64,000 nt of DNA from positions 62,001 to 126,000 of the forward strand of contig CAJUSW010000007.1 in assembly GCA_910589485.1 (NCBI GenBank). The letters are read 5' to 3'. Below, in pieces: positions 1-9,240 of this stretch (positions are counted from its first letter, which is position 1; each line of letters starts with the position of its first letter). The translations under genes were made by a program, and so were the position numbers. The DNA is from an uncultured Duncaniella sp. (lineage in GTDB: Bacteria; Bacteroidota; Bacteroidia; Bacteroidales; Muribaculaceae). The notes beneath the pieces were generated by a model. It saw only the letters and a list, made by a program, of their open reading frames with translations. It was not told the DNA's origin and made no database searches.

Positions 1-906
1 CTTCAGCAGGTCATAAGCCTTGTCAGGCTCATTATAGGGCATTCCCACCTCACATATCATCACCGGCTTTCCATATCGGGCGGTAAGCAAGCGGGCGTTG
101 TCCAGGCAATCGCGGGCGAAATCCTGCCACTTCTCGGCCGGCCAGGGATAGAGCGACATTCCTATCATGTCATATCGAGCATTGTGCTCCTTCAGGCGGT
201 CAAATAGCCATGTGAACCGCTCCTCATCATTCCCGCAATCCACATGCACTATCACATCAGCGTCGGGGAACACCCTCTTGGATGCGTCATATCCCGCCGT
301 CACAAGCGAGGCGAAATTATCGGGATGATCGGTGGCGTTGCCGAGCGGAAACAGCATGCCGTTGGGGGTCTCGTTACCTATCTGCACCCATCGGGGCGCT
401 ATACCTTCGCTTTTCATCGCACCGAGCACATCGGTCACGTGGGTGGCCACAGCATCCTTTAGTCCGGCGATATCAAGCGATGCCCATTCGGCTGGCACCT
501 CCTGCTGTCCGGGATCGGCCCATGTGTCGCGGAAATGGAAATCGATCATCAGGTCAAGCCCGAGGGCCTTGGCACGACGAGCCTTGGCGAGCACATCCTC
601 CTTTCCGTTCCATCCGTCGGCCGGATTGAGCCACACACGCAGTCGTATGGCATTGATTCCGCAGTCGTCACGCAACAATTCCATGCACTCCTTCTCCTCT
701 CCGGCCGGAGTGTAGAACTTGTGCCCTTCATGTTCAAGCTGTGTAAGCCACCCCACATCGGCACCGGCGATAAATGCCCTCTCCTCAGTGGCGGGAGGCT
801 GCTGGGTGGAAGCGTCTGCTGACGGTTCATCCGCACCACACGACGCGAAAAGGCTTAGCGTACCCGTCGCAAGGGCCGCAAGCATGGATAGAAATCGAGT
901 ATTCAA
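1..906 (-). CDS. Arabinogalactan endo-beta-1,4-galactanase, GH53, lipoprotein (3' end outside window)
   Basis: Reading leftwards from about 906, the frame stays open to base 1, so the C-terminus is missing. The translation is a GH53 endo-galactanase, which cleaves beta-1,4-galactan side chains of pectin. The family acid/base glutamate lies in an IGNE motif (WVQIGNETPNG) and the nucleophile in MICEVGMPY, so both catalytic residues are inside the visible part. The N-terminus is a lipoprotein signal with lipobox LFASC followed by an acidic/Ser linker, so the enzyme is probably surface-anchored. The start is either ATG at 885 or, preferred here, TTG at 906, which adds an Arg-containing n-region (NTRFLS) to the signal peptide; an in-frame stop directly precedes the TTG. 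It has its own promoter at 1020-1050. No SusC/D pair is adjacent in the window. Confidence 0.85.
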   Translation of the reverse strand, partial: MNTRFLSMLAALATGTLSLFASCGADEPSADASTQQPPATEERAFIAGADVGWLTQLEHEGHKFYTPAGEEKECMELLRDDCGINAIRLRVWLNPADGWNGKEDVLAKARRAKALGLDLMIDFHFRDTWADPGQQEVPAEWASLDIAGLKDAVATHVTDVLGAMKSEGIAPRWVQIGNETPNGMLFPLGNATDHPDNFASLVTAGYDASKRVFPDADVIVHVDCGNDEERFTWLFDRLKEHNARYDMIGMSLYPWPAEKWQDFARDCLDNARLLTARYGKPVMICEVGMPYNEPDKAYDLLK

Positions 907-1019
907 TTAAAATAAGTGTTTGTATAGGTGTAGAAAGATTTTCAATGATATTATCTCTTACAGGAGTATGTGCTCACAACTGCACCATATCGGCAGGACG
1001 GGCAATACTCCCTTATATA

Positions 1020-1050
1020 CAAAGTTACAAAAAATCCATATAAAAATCAA
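1020..1050 (-). promoter_or_regulatory. Promoter of the GH53 gene
   Basis: On the minus strand TTG (1050-1048) is followed after exactly 20 nt by TAACTTTG (1027-1020), matching the Bacteroidetes primary-sigma -33/-7 pattern. It predicts a 5' UTR of roughly 105-125 nt. The -33 element lies inside the stem of the upstream gene's terminator hairpin (1045-1078). Confidence 0.75.
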
Positions 1051-1078
1051 GCCTCTGCATGGTTGCAGAAGCTTGATT
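1045..1078 (-). terminator. Rho-independent terminator after the DUF4831 gene
   Basis: An inverted repeat AATCAAGC...GCTTGATT with an inner CTGC/GCAG pairing is followed on the minus strand by a T-rich stretch. It sits 70 bp past the DUF4831 stop. Confidence 0.65.
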
Positions 1079-1147
1079 TATAATTTAATAACATTTCATG
1101 TCTCCTTGGGAGCCTTATATCAGCCCTTGCCGGCAATCATCGGGGCA

Positions 1148-2239
1148 TCACTCCCCTATCGTGCCGAGTTCGCGCACAGCTCCGGTGAGCGGATTGAAGT
1201 GAAGATAGGAGGGCGATTTACGCGATGTGAAGAGCCCCGGATCAAGACCGAACACCACTCCATACTGGGCTATGCCATATGTACCGCTGGCCATAGTCTC
1301 GCCGTCATACGACACGCTCACACTGCCAGTGCCGGGTATGCGGTAGGCCACACCCCCCTTGGGAAATGTCTTCACTTCCCCTTTTTCATTTACAGGAAGT
1401 TTGCCACGGGTCTGCGGTGATACTGTCACGTAGATAGGCGCACCTGAAAGATCGTCGGCCGATACGAGGCCGTGTAGCACCGACAGGCGGGCAAGCACAC
1501 TGCGCTCGGGAGCACCATCCTCGGGAATAGCCACGCTATAGGTGCGCACCTCCACCGAAGTCTGCACCGTTCCGAGGAACATCGCTGTGAGCGCATCCTC
1601 CTGAGCCGTGATCTGGTCAAGGGCAAGCTGCATGGCCGCACCGTCCGACGGCATCGCCTCAGCCTGGCCCGAGATTATCTCGCTACGCATATTTCTGAGC
1701 TCATATATCTTGGCCGCTGCAAGCTCGGCACGCTTGGCCGACGACTTGCTCTGTATCATCTCGGGAGTCACAGCCTGGCGTGCCACCGGCAATTCGAGGA
1801 TGGTAGGCTCGGCCGGCTCAGCCTCGGGAAGATCTATCTCAGGCATCGACCACTGATATTTCTCATCATTGAGCGCGATGGGAAAATTCTCATTGCTCAC
1901 CGTGACAAACGCTCCGTTGCCATTCTTGAGTGTCACCAGGTAACGCTCGCTCTCATCGGGATAGGCTTTCTGCTCTATCACCGCATCAATGAGGCTCCAT
2001 GAAGTGGACGGAGCGAGGATAGGCTCGGCATTGAGATACTTCTTGGCATACTGGCAGAACTCACCCGGCTTCTTCACAGTCTTCTCGGCCGCAAGAGTGA
2101 CGCGGAACGACGTGAGGGGCAGAGTGTAGATCAGCCCGTATTCATTGGCTTTGGTAGCCGTGAGTTTGGACGTATTCTGAGCCGACGTGCCCGCTATGGC
2201 ACACGCACCAAGCATAATGGCAATTAACTGACTTTTCAT
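1148..2239 (-). CDS. DUF4831 family exported protein
   Basis: A 363-residue protein with a Sec signal peptide (MKSQLIAIMLGACAIAGTSAQ), so exported to the periplasm or outer membrane. The overall sequence fits the Bacteroidales-specific DUF4831 family, whose function is unknown. The middle part is Glu/Ala-rich and probably helical (around residues 150-225), and the C-terminal part is beta-rich with a YRIPGTGSVSVSYDG segment. No catalytic motif is recognisable. It lies downstream of nnr on the same strand, separated by 154 bp containing CTATACT heptamer repeats, and ends at a hairpin terminator. Confidence 0.7.
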   Translation of the reverse strand: MKSQLIAIMLGACAIAGTSAQNTSKLTATKANEYGLIYTLPLTSFRVTLAAEKTVKKPGEFCQYAKKYLNAEPILAPSTSWSLIDAVIEQKAYPDESERYLVTLKNGNGAFVTVSNENFPIALNDEKYQWSMPEIDLPEAEPAEPTILELPVARQAVTPEMIQSKSSAKRAELAAAKIYELRNMRSEIISGQAEAMPSDGAAMQLALDQITAQEDALTAMFLGTVQTSVEVRTYSVAIPEDGAPERSVLARLSVLHGLVSADDLSGAPIYVTVSPQTRGKLPVNEKGEVKTFPKGGVAYRIPGTGSVSVSYDGETMASGTYGIAQYGVVFGLDPGLFTSRKSPSYLHFNPLTGAVRELGTIGE

Positions 2240-2327
2240 GGATATGATGATAATACTGAATAAGAAGAAACCGCCTCTATATTATATATGGTATGATACA
2301 ATATAATACTGAACAAGATGAATTCTC

Positions 2328-2389
2328 CTCTATACTCTATACTAAAAATTCTCTATACTCTATACTTTATACTCTATACTAAAAAATAC
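2328..2389. repeat. CTATACT heptamer repeats
   Basis: Six CTATACT-type heptamers lie at 2330, 2337, 2353, 2360, 2367 (TTATACT) and 2374, interrupted once by 9 bp of A/T-rich sequence. They fill the gap between nnr and the DUF4831 gene. A second imperfect direct repeat (ATAATACTGAA-A-AAGA) occurs just to the left at about 2250 and 2303. Confidence 0.8.
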
Positions 2390-2393
2390 TAAA

Positions 2394-3908
2394 CTACTCC
2401 ATTATACTCTTGATAGCCTTCCCTACAGCCTGCGCGATATCAAGTGCAGTGGTGCCGTAATCCCCCTCGGTCTCGGCTGCGATCTCCCCGGCCCGGCCGT
2501 GGATATACACGCCGGCCACCGAAGCCGCCTCAGGTTTGTATCCCTGAGCCAATAACGAGGTGATGATTCCGGTGAGCACATCGCCGCTACCTGCTGTAGC
2601 CATGGCGGGAGTACCCGAAGAATTGAAGAATACCTTGCCGTCGGGACGCACTGTGGCAGTGTAATGTCCCTTGAGCACAATCATGATCTTGTAGCGGTGA
2701 GACACCTCGATAGCCTTGAGCAGGCGGGCCTCGGCCGAGGTCTGATCACCGAATATGCGGTCAAACTCTCCGGCATGGGGTGTGAGTATCGATCCGGGAG
2801 CTATATGGTCGAGCAGTGCCTGATTCTGCGCAAGGGCATTGAGCGCATCGGCATCTATCACCATCGGTCGCTTGTAACTCTTAATGAGCGTCTCAAACGC
2901 TCCACGCGTGACATCGTTGGCGCCTATGCCCGGGCCGACACCTATAGCCGTGCACTTGAAGCGCGATGACATGTCGGAGATCACATACTCCTGACGGTCG
3001 GGCGAGAACAGCGCCTCGGGCACCTGGCTCTGCAACACCGGATATGCCGCACGTGCGCTGTGGACAGTAAGTTTGCCCACTCCACTCCGCAATGCTCCGC
3101 GGGCCGCAAGCACGGCGGCTCCGGTCATGCCGTAGCATCCGGCAAACAGCAATGCGTGACCGTAATCGGCCTTGGATGAGAACGGTTTGCGCTTCCTCAG
3201 CACCTCTCTCACCTCGTCACGTTCCACATAGAAATATTTGGTGTGGGTCTCCATGATGGCGCGGTTGCTCAGCCCTATGTCGAGCACCTTCCACCGGCCC
3301 ACCAGATCGGCATTGTCACTCAGGAAAAATGCGAGCCTGGGAAATTGTACAGCAAGAGTAAGCGTGGCGTGAACCACATCGCGGCCTATCACGCGGGCAT
3401 TCCAGTCGCCAAACATTCCCGAAGGAACATCGATGGAGATCACCGAGGCTCCCGACTCGCTGATGACACGGGCCAGCATCTTGAAACCACCCTCGAGGGG
3501 ATCGCGGAGTCCCGACCCAAACAGGCCGTCGATCACCAGATGATCGGGCGTAATCGGCGGAATGTCGGCACGGTCTATAATCTCCACAAGGCCTTGATAT
3601 CCGGTGGAGAGCAGTTCATGCTTGGCCTGACGGCAGTCACGCGACAGGGAGTTGCCTTTGAAGTTGAAGAGCAATATGCGCGGATAGAATCCCGCCTCGA
3701 GCAGAAGCCGGCCCACTACGAGCGCATCAGCGCCATTGTTGCCCGATCCGGCAAATATAACAACCGGAGTCGACGGGCTCCATCGGCCCACTATCTCACT
3801 CACAACACCCTCGGCTACACGGCGGATCAGCTCCTGCGAGCTTACTCCTTCCTCCTCGATGGTGACGCGGTCAATCTTACGTATATTCTCGGTGTTAAAT
3901 ATCTTCAT
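2394..3908 (-). CDS. nnr: Bifunctional NAD(P)H-hydrate repair enzyme (epimerase + ADP-dependent dehydratase)
   Basis: A 504-residue protein with the two-domain Nnr architecture. The N-terminal YjeF_N domain (about 1-215) contains the FAGSGNNGADALVVGRLL motif and epimerises R-NAD(P)HX. The C-terminal ribokinase-like domain (about 225-504) contains GVGPGIG, LTPHAGEF and the anion-hole/catalytic AGSGDVLTG motif and dehydrates S-NAD(P)HX using ADP. This cytosolic pathway repairs hydrated nicotinamide cofactors. Length and motifs are complete. The nearest gene upstream is a divergently transcribed glycosyltransferase; a TATTTTTG -7-like box lies at 3962-3955 without a clear -33. Confidence 0.95.
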   Translation of the reverse strand: MKIFNTENIRKIDRVTIEEEGVSSQELIRRVAEGVVSEIVGRWSPSTPVVIFAGSGNNGADALVVGRLLLEAGFYPRILLFNFKGNSLSRDCRQAKHELLSTGYQGLVEIIDRADIPPITPDHLVIDGLFGSGLRDPLEGGFKMLARVISESGASVISIDVPSGMFGDWNARVIGRDVVHATLTLAVQFPRLAFFLSDNADLVGRWKVLDIGLSNRAIMETHTKYFYVERDEVREVLRKRKPFSSKADYGHALLFAGCYGMTGAAVLAARGALRSGVGKLTVHSARAAYPVLQSQVPEALFSPDRQEYVISDMSSRFKCTAIGVGPGIGANDVTRGAFETLIKSYKRPMVIDADALNALAQNQALLDHIAPGSILTPHAGEFDRIFGDQTSAEARLLKAIEVSHRYKIMIVLKGHYTATVRPDGKVFFNSSGTPAMATAGSGDVLTGIITSLLAQGYKPEAASVAGVYIHGRAGEIAAETEGDYGTTALDIAQAVGKAIKSIME

Positions 3909-4026
3909 ACTTCAGCTGTGGACATGTTTTTTAGGGGAATTTCATTTCCCCACGCAAAAATACAAAACAATTCCGACTCTATTGCCCATCGGCAATATTT
4001 TTAATATAAATTTCGTTGTAAATTAC

Positions 4027-4830
4027 ATGATAAGCGTTTCCATCGTCACCTACCACACCCCGCTCGCCGAGCTCGACACATGCATCGCCTCACTGGATTC
4101 TCCCGCCGTGAGCCGCATATACATCGTCGACAACGCAAGGCAACGTGAGGTGGAGGAATGGGCTTCGGGCAAGGAGAAGATCATCTATATCCCCGCCTGT
4201 AACGATGGCTACGGAGCCGGCCATAACATAGCCATGCGCCGGGAACTTCCCCTCCACGACACCCGCTATCACCTGGTGATGAACAGCGACATGCAATTCT
4301 CGCCCGCCATCCTCACGGCCATCAAGACATTCATGGACGCTCATCCAGATGCGGGTACTCTACAGCCCCACATGACCGGGCGCGACGGAGATGTCCAATA
4401 CCCTGCCCGACAGCTTCCCTCGCCTGCCGATGTGCTGATACGCCGGTTTTTCCCCTCGGGTTGGTTCAAGGATATGCGGGCGCGCTATCTGCTCACTCAT
4501 CTGGACCGATCCGTGGCCTGGGATATCCCGTCCCATCAGGGCAGTTTCATGTTTCTGAGAAAAGATGCGTTGCGCGAGATAGGACTGTTCGATGAGCGAT
4601 TCTTCATGTATGCCGAGGATATCGACCTCACGCGCCGCATCCATGCCCGCTACCGCACCCCGTACTGGCCGGGGGCCACGGTGATGCATTATCACCGCGC
4701 CGCTTCCTACCATTCCGTGCGTATGCTCATGGTGCATATAGTCAACCTCATCCGCTATTTCAACAAATGGGGATGGATATTTGACCGCGACAGGGCCGTT
4801 GTCAACTCATCGATAAAGCCCTATCGGTAG
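4027..4830 (+). CDS. Family 2 glycosyltransferase (rhamnosyl/polysaccharide type)
   Basis: The frame is open upstream, but the GT2 fold begins at ATG 4027 (MISVSIVTYHTPL), giving 267 residues. GT-A motifs visible are YIVDNA near residue 33, the nucleotide-sugar segment GYGAGHN (61-67), the DXD-like NSD (86-88) and the YAEDIDLTRRI acceptor/catalytic motif near residue 200. These are typical of rhamnosyltransferase-like enzymes that build surface polysaccharide. It is a lone plus-strand gene whose last 10 bp overlap the end of the convergent glycosyltransferase at 4821. Acceptor and donor cannot be read from sequence. Confidence 0.85.
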   Translation: MISVSIVTYHTPLAELDTCIASLDSPAVSRIYIVDNARQREVEEWASGKEKIIYIPACNDGYGAGHNIAMRRELPLHDTRYHLVMNSDMQFSPAILTAIKTFMDAHPDAGTLQPHMTGRDGDVQYPARQLPSPADVLIRRFFPSGWFKDMRARYLLTHLDRSVAWDIPSHQGSFMFLRKDALREIGLFDERFFMYAEDIDLTRRIHARYRTPYWPGATVMHYHRAASYHSVRMLMVHIVNLIRYFNKWGWIFDRDRAVVNSSIKPYR

Positions 4831-5765
4831 ACCATCCGGGCAAGCAACGATAAGATTCCGCGCCCCAGATAGCTTACCAGACACCCCGCCTTGTTCTTGA
4901 TTCTCACCGACGGGTCGAACAGACATGCCCACCGGCGAGATTTTATCACCTCCCAGCACTCGTCGCTCACCACCCGGTACCGGCCGGCGCGGTCATGTAT
5001 GGCCAGCAGGCAGAACATGTTGAAATTGGCGCTCAACCGCCTGTCACGTGCACATCCCCTGAGCGACGGATATGCCTCCACAAGATCCTGTTCCATATGG
5101 AGGGTGACTTGCAACACATCGAGCCTCTCCTCCGAAAACGTGTTTATGAAACTGCCGGAATTGTCACGGTAAAAATACACCTTGGCATCTATAGCCACCA
5201 CTTTCCGAAGTCCGGGGAACAGACGACTGAAAAAATCGAGATCCTCATACCATATTCCCTTCTTAAACCTCACGTCACCGATGGCACTGCGCCTGTACAG
5301 CTTACAACACGCCGAGGTATTGATCCCTCGCTGATACAGCCCCTCACGGGTAGCCTCCACGCCATTCATCTCGCGTGACAGCACACGCCCGTCAACTGCT
5401 TCCCGATTTTGGCGCGAATACTCCCCGGCCACCACATCGGTGCTGTCTCCGCCGGTGAAACCATGCATAATTTCCAGCGCATGGGGCATAAGGCAGTCAT
5501 CACTGTCAAGGAAACTCACCCAATCGCCCATAGCCCTGTCAAGCCCGTAATTCCGTGCATCGGACGGCCCACCATTCGTTTTACGGAACGACCTGATACG
5601 CCGGTCTTTGCTCGCAAACTCCTCCGCTATGACAGCGGTGCTGTCGGTCGAACCGTCATCAATCACCAAGGCTTCCCAGTCAGTAAAAGACTGCGCAAGC
5701 ACGCTCTCCAGACACTCCCGGAGATATGCTTGCGCATTATAGGCTGGGATTATTACCGAAATCAC
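4821..5765 (-). CDS. Family 2 glycosyltransferase (EpsH/WfgS-like)
   Basis: A 314-residue GT-A glycosyltransferase: MISVIIPAYNAQ at the N-terminus, nucleotide-binding DDGSTD (36-41), GGPSDARN, metal-binding DSDD (87-90) and a WYEDLDFF catalytic-base region. No membrane segment is obvious, so it is probably cytosolic or membrane-associated. It is the last gene of a minus-strand run beginning with the DUF4493/PCMD lipoprotein at 12591 and starts 22 bp after the DUF4923 gene, so it may be co-transcribed with that surface-protein set. Its 3' end overlaps the convergent GT2 gene by 10 bp. Confidence 0.85.
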   Translation of the reverse strand: MISVIIPAYNAQAYLRECLESVLAQSFTDWEALVIDDGSTDSTAVIAEEFASKDRRIRSFRKTNGGPSDARNYGLDRAMGDWVSFLDSDDCLMPHALEIMHGFTGGDSTDVVAGEYSRQNREAVDGRVLSREMNGVEATREGLYQRGINTSACCKLYRRSAIGDVRFKKGIWYEDLDFFSRLFPGLRKVVAIDAKVYFYRDNSGSFINTFSEERLDVLQVTLHMEQDLVEAYPSLRGCARDRRLSANFNMFCLLAIHDRAGRYRVVSDECWEVIKSRRWACLFDPSVRIKNKAGCLVSYLGRGILSLLARMVYR

Positions 5766-5787
5766 AATCCTATGGTCGAGATTTTCC

Positions 5788-6498
5788 CTACTTTGTTGTG
5801 GCCGCCGAGATAGCGTCGGTGCGTTTCAGATCGAAACCGGCCGTCATTCCGTCATACTTCTCAAGAATTGCCGAGGCACCCTTGAGGGTAGAGTTATTGG
5901 TAAGCGCGCTTATGCGTGTCATAAGAGTCATGAGCTTGGACACATCAAAGGTCAGCTCCATGGCATTCTTGCCGTTGAGCGAGATGTAGGCCTCCATCGA
6001 TCCGATATTCACCTTCTTGAACGCCTTAAAATGGAACGAATACGCCCCGGTGGCCTCGTTGAACTCCACCGTTCCGTTAAGCGTGGCTCGCTTGCCCTGG
6101 AAAGTAAATGTCGAATCGGCATTGATAGTCACCACCAGATTGGTCAGGCCGGCTGTCTTATAGTAAGGCTCGAGCTTCTTCTCGACACTTGTAGCGGCGG
6201 CCGCACCACCCGCTTTGAGCAGGAAATTATCGCTCTTGAAATTCACTGCCGGGCCCGAATAGCTCCAAGTGCCTGCCAGCTGATCTATCCCGGCCTTGGA
6301 ATTGCCCAGGCCGAGGGCTCCGGCCACACCTGAAAGGAGATCGCTCAAGCCACTCTTCTGTCCGGTCGATGTCGAGTCGGTGGTAGCGGTCTTTTTCTGC
6401 CCCAGGCCCTGAAGCAGATCCGAAAGAGATTGCCCCGAAGCAGCCGGAGCACTGAACAGCAGCGCCACAAGCACTGCCAAAATCGATAGTTGTTTCAT
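5788..6498 (-). CDS. DUF4923 family exported protein
   Basis: The start chosen is ATG 6498 (MKQLSILAVLVALLFSAPAASGQ), which gives a clean signal peptide; the frame extends 14 codons further upstream without a plausible leader. The mature part (236-residue precursor) has a Ser/Thr/Leu-rich linker (SLSDLLQGLG, GLSDLLSGVAGALGLG) and then a lipocalin-like beta-rich domain beginning at LAGTWSYSGPAV, ending with a helix and DLKRTDAI. This matches DUF4923, a Bacteroidales family of unknown function. It lies 38 bp after the PCMD lipoprotein gene. Confidence 0.7.
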   Translation of the reverse strand: MKQLSILAVLVALLFSAPAASGQSLSDLLQGLGQKKTATTDSTSTGQKSGLSDLLSGVAGALGLGNSKAGIDQLAGTWSYSGPAVNFKSDNFLLKAGGAAAATSVEKKLEPYYKTAGLTNLVVTINADSTFTFQGKRATLNGTVEFNEATGAYSFHFKAFKKVNIGSMEAYISLNGKNAMELTFDVSKLMTLMTRISALTNNSTLKGASAILEKYDGMTAGFDLKRTDAISAATTK

Positions 6499-6536
6499 TC
6501 TTTCTATGTTGTTAGTTAATCCAATATGATATAAAT

Positions 6537-8126
6537 TCAATAATCAAACATGAGTTCAAAATTGTCGAGCATCAGGATCGACCCGTTTCCACCTGTGAAG
6601 TAATCGCCAAGCGATGAAGCCGACGCTGTGCACAACAGATACTTGGGCACTCGCTGTGTCGATTTATAATCCAGAGTGATCTCAAATTGAGTCCAGTCCG
6701 TCACATCCTTGCTCCACTCCGCCTTTCCATAAGCCACTACTTCCTGTCCCTCAGGATCAAACAGCTGTCGGTTTTTGGGATTGGTGCGTATTTCAAAAGG
6801 TTCGTCGGAATCGATGAGCGCTATCCACACGATTCCTGTATCGGGTGTGCCCTTGAGCTTATCAGCATCGAAATCGGAACTTACATTCGATATCGGAGCC
6901 GAGTGGTATTTGAACCATCCGCGCAGACGGGTGGGTCTGAGGTTCCACGGCCTGCCGAATGAAAGAATACCGTTGGTTCCATCAGTCTTAACGTACTCGC
7001 CGGCAAATATGTTGCCCGCAGCGAGCTTACCTATGACACCTACGCCCACAAATCTCGTTTCGAGACATGCCGACCGGCCATTACCGTCAGGAGTATCATC
7101 CGATGGGTATGTGTTACTGCTTCCGAGCGTGGTTGCACCCTTGTTGCCGGTATCCCAGTACCGTTCGCCACCCTCAGCCCACGGATCCCACACTTTACCG
7201 TCAAGCCACCAATTCTCAAAATCGCTGTTTGGCATCTGGGCTGTGCCCTGGGTTGTAAACGACACCTCCGCACCATAATCGGCACCGCTGTATGCGCGTG
7301 CCACATACGATGTCGTGGGCTGAAGGCCGGTCAGTCGGCCCACGAACGACCCTCCATCAGCTGTGATCTGCGATTCGCTGAGCTTGATCCATGAATCCGA
7401 GTCGGCCTTGCGGTATTCAAATCCGTTATCCTTACCTGCTTCTCCTGCCCCGTACAGCCATGCCACACAGCTCCAGGCATCCACCCGCTCGGTAGTGACA
7501 CTCTCCTCTTTAGGCAACACATATATGCTCCACTTGCTGGTGCGGCCGTGGGCTGTGACATCCACTTCAAGCAGTCGGGTAAAGTCAACCCGCTTCCCGC
7601 TTATCTCCGGAGTCATTGTCGCTACCGACGGGCCGAGCTTTATCGACTTTACAAGCAGATTGGCCAGCGGAGCCGATGATGATACATAAGCGATCACTCG
7701 GCATCCCGGAACATCTATCACTGAGGATCCTATCTGCTGTTCCACCGTGAAATACCGCTCAATCTCCTGTATGGCAGTGATGGTCCATTCATAGTCATGA
7801 TACAATGACAGTTGCGTGGTGAGCGGACTGCTCATGTCTATGCCGTTGAGATACATGGCCGAATCGGCCCACACGCCAGTCGAGGGCGATAGAGTGAATC
7901 CGTTGACTATCACATTATTTATATCGGCTCGCTCATTCAGATACACTGTCACCTTGCGCTGCAACGTGTCTATGGCCGTGGCGCGGAGTGAATTCTCCAC
8001 CTCAAATGTAGTGAAGTTCACATTTATATGAGGATAAGGAATGTTATTCTTGATACATCCCGCCAATGCGATCGTGGCGATAACAGTTACCGCCAGCCGT
8101 TGATATATACTTTTAAATCGTGACAC
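6537..8126 (-). CDS. PCMD domain lipoprotein
   Basis: A 529-residue lipoprotein precursor with lipobox ALAGC (Cys about 23). The N-terminal two thirds are beta-sandwich-like modules (DUF5018/BACON-like repeats by appearance, plus a fibronectin-like LTGLQPTTSYVARAYSG segment). The C-terminus from about residue 297 (MPNSDFENWWLDG) is a PCMD domain, a lectin-like fold annotated as putative carbohydrate metabolism. It likely sits on the cell surface and binds glycan or protein. Its first 14 bp overlap the end of the upstream beta-barrel gene, suggesting translational coupling. Confidence 0.8.
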   Translation of the reverse strand: MSRFKSIYQRLAVTVIATIALAGCIKNNIPYPHINVNFTTFEVENSLRATAIDTLQRKVTVYLNERADINNVIVNGFTLSPSTGVWADSAMYLNGIDMSSPLTTQLSLYHDYEWTITAIQEIERYFTVEQQIGSSVIDVPGCRVIAYVSSSAPLANLLVKSIKLGPSVATMTPEISGKRVDFTRLLEVDVTAHGRTSKWSIYVLPKEESVTTERVDAWSCVAWLYGAGEAGKDNGFEYRKADSDSWIKLSESQITADGGSFVGRLTGLQPTTSYVARAYSGADYGAEVSFTTQGTAQMPNSDFENWWLDGKVWDPWAEGGERYWDTGNKGATTLGSSNTYPSDDTPDGNGRSACLETRFVGVGVIGKLAAGNIFAGEYVKTDGTNGILSFGRPWNLRPTRLRGWFKYHSAPISNVSSDFDADKLKGTPDTGIVWIALIDSDEPFEIRTNPKNRQLFDPEGQEVVAYGKAEWSKDVTDWTQFEITLDYKSTQRVPKYLLCTASASSLGDYFTGGNGSILMLDNFELMFDY

Positions 8127-9228
8127 CTAATCCAAAATTAATGTTGAACAGATTGAATCGGAAATTGGCGCCCGAGGATGTGCGTTCTCCCTCCTCAACG
8201 CCATTGGTGAGTTGCCGTTCATGAGTGACATGCAAACCAAATACACCAAACGAAACATTGAAACACACTTGATCCATGACAAACATGGTGATACCCGGTG
8301 AAAAATTCAATCCCCATTTGGATATCATGGTCTTGGTATCCTTCATCTCGCCATCATAGCTGCGCTTGAACCTCGACGTACCTCCGCCAAAAGACAGGTC
8401 GATCTCATTGAACAGTGCAAAACGCTTGTCGGTGCCCAGTCCCACATAGTTACGGTAGAACAATGAGGCGGTGAACATCTGCGAGAAATAGCTAACGTCA
8501 CTGAGTGTGAAGTTGATATCGTCGTCAAAATCCACCGATAAGCCTCTCAGATCAGCGATACCGCGTGAATAGTTGAATCTCAGGCCCATCGACTGATTGT
8601 TACGGAAAAAGTAACTCACAGTAGGCTGGATCGAGTACAACTTGCCCTTGAAATTGAAATCCTTCAGCACCGACAATATCTGCACATCGTCCGAGGTAAA
8701 CTCTCCATAGGATGCTGACAACCCCAACATCCACTGTCCGCGCGGAATGAACAGGAAGTTAAACAGACCACGGTCATAACGCCCGTAATTTGGAGCCTTG
8801 AGGAAAATGGGTATTGTATCCCGGCCCACAACTACCCGCTCGGAGAGTAACGCAGGATCAATCTCCGCTACTACTATCTTGCCATTATCATTGACAGGCC
8901 GGCCATAGCGGAATTTAGTATATATCGGCCGGGCGGGTATCGCTGTCGATACAGTGTCGGCCTCCGCATTGCCGGCGCCGGCAACGGTTTTTACCGGAGT
9001 CTCGGCCTCACTGACGGTCTTGACCGTGTCGGCTTTCTCTTTCGTCCCCTGCGACTTGAACACCTTGGTTATTACGGTTGTCGTGGTGACCGTCACCACT
9101 GAATCGACATCAGGAGGCAGATCGGTGGTGGGCACAGTCAATCTCTGTGGTGACTCCCCTCGCAATGCGGCTGGCACCATGAGCGACACGGCAAGAAGTA
9201 TGAATATGGATATGAATCGGTCAATCAT
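8113..9228 (-). CDS. Outer-membrane beta-barrel protein with Val/Thr-rich linker
   Basis: A 371-residue precursor with a signal peptide (ISIFILLAVSLMVPAALRG), a low-complexity Thr/Val/Lys linker (about 40-100) and a C-terminal beta-barrel of about 220 residues with alternating aromatic strands. The barrel ends in FNINFGLGVTI. The barrel part is paralogous to the next gene upstream: both have FIPRGQW/FIPKGQW, a FRNYVGLG/FRNYISLG strand, an ALFNEIDL/GLFNEIQL strand and closely similar ends. The gene lies between two PCMD-type lipoprotein genes. Export, scaffold or porin role cannot be decided. Confidence 0.75.
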   Translation of the reverse strand: MIDRFISIFILLAVSLMVPAALRGESPQRLTVPTTDLPPDVDSVVTVTTTTVITKVFKSQGTKEKADTVKTVSEAETPVKTVAGAGNAEADTVSTAIPARPIYTKFRYGRPVNDNGKIVVAEIDPALLSERVVVGRDTIPIFLKAPNYGRYDRGLFNFLFIPRGQWMLGLSASYGEFTSDDVQILSVLKDFNFKGKLYSIQPTVSYFFRNNQSMGLRFNYSRGIADLRGLSVDFDDDINFTLSDVSYFSQMFTASLFYRNYVGLGTDKRFALFNEIDLSFGGGTSRFKRSYDGEMKDTKTMISKWGLNFSPGITMFVMDQVCFNVSFGVFGLHVTHERQLTNGVEEGERTSSGANFRFNLFNINFGLGVTI

Positions 9229-9240
9229 TTTCTCGCTGGA

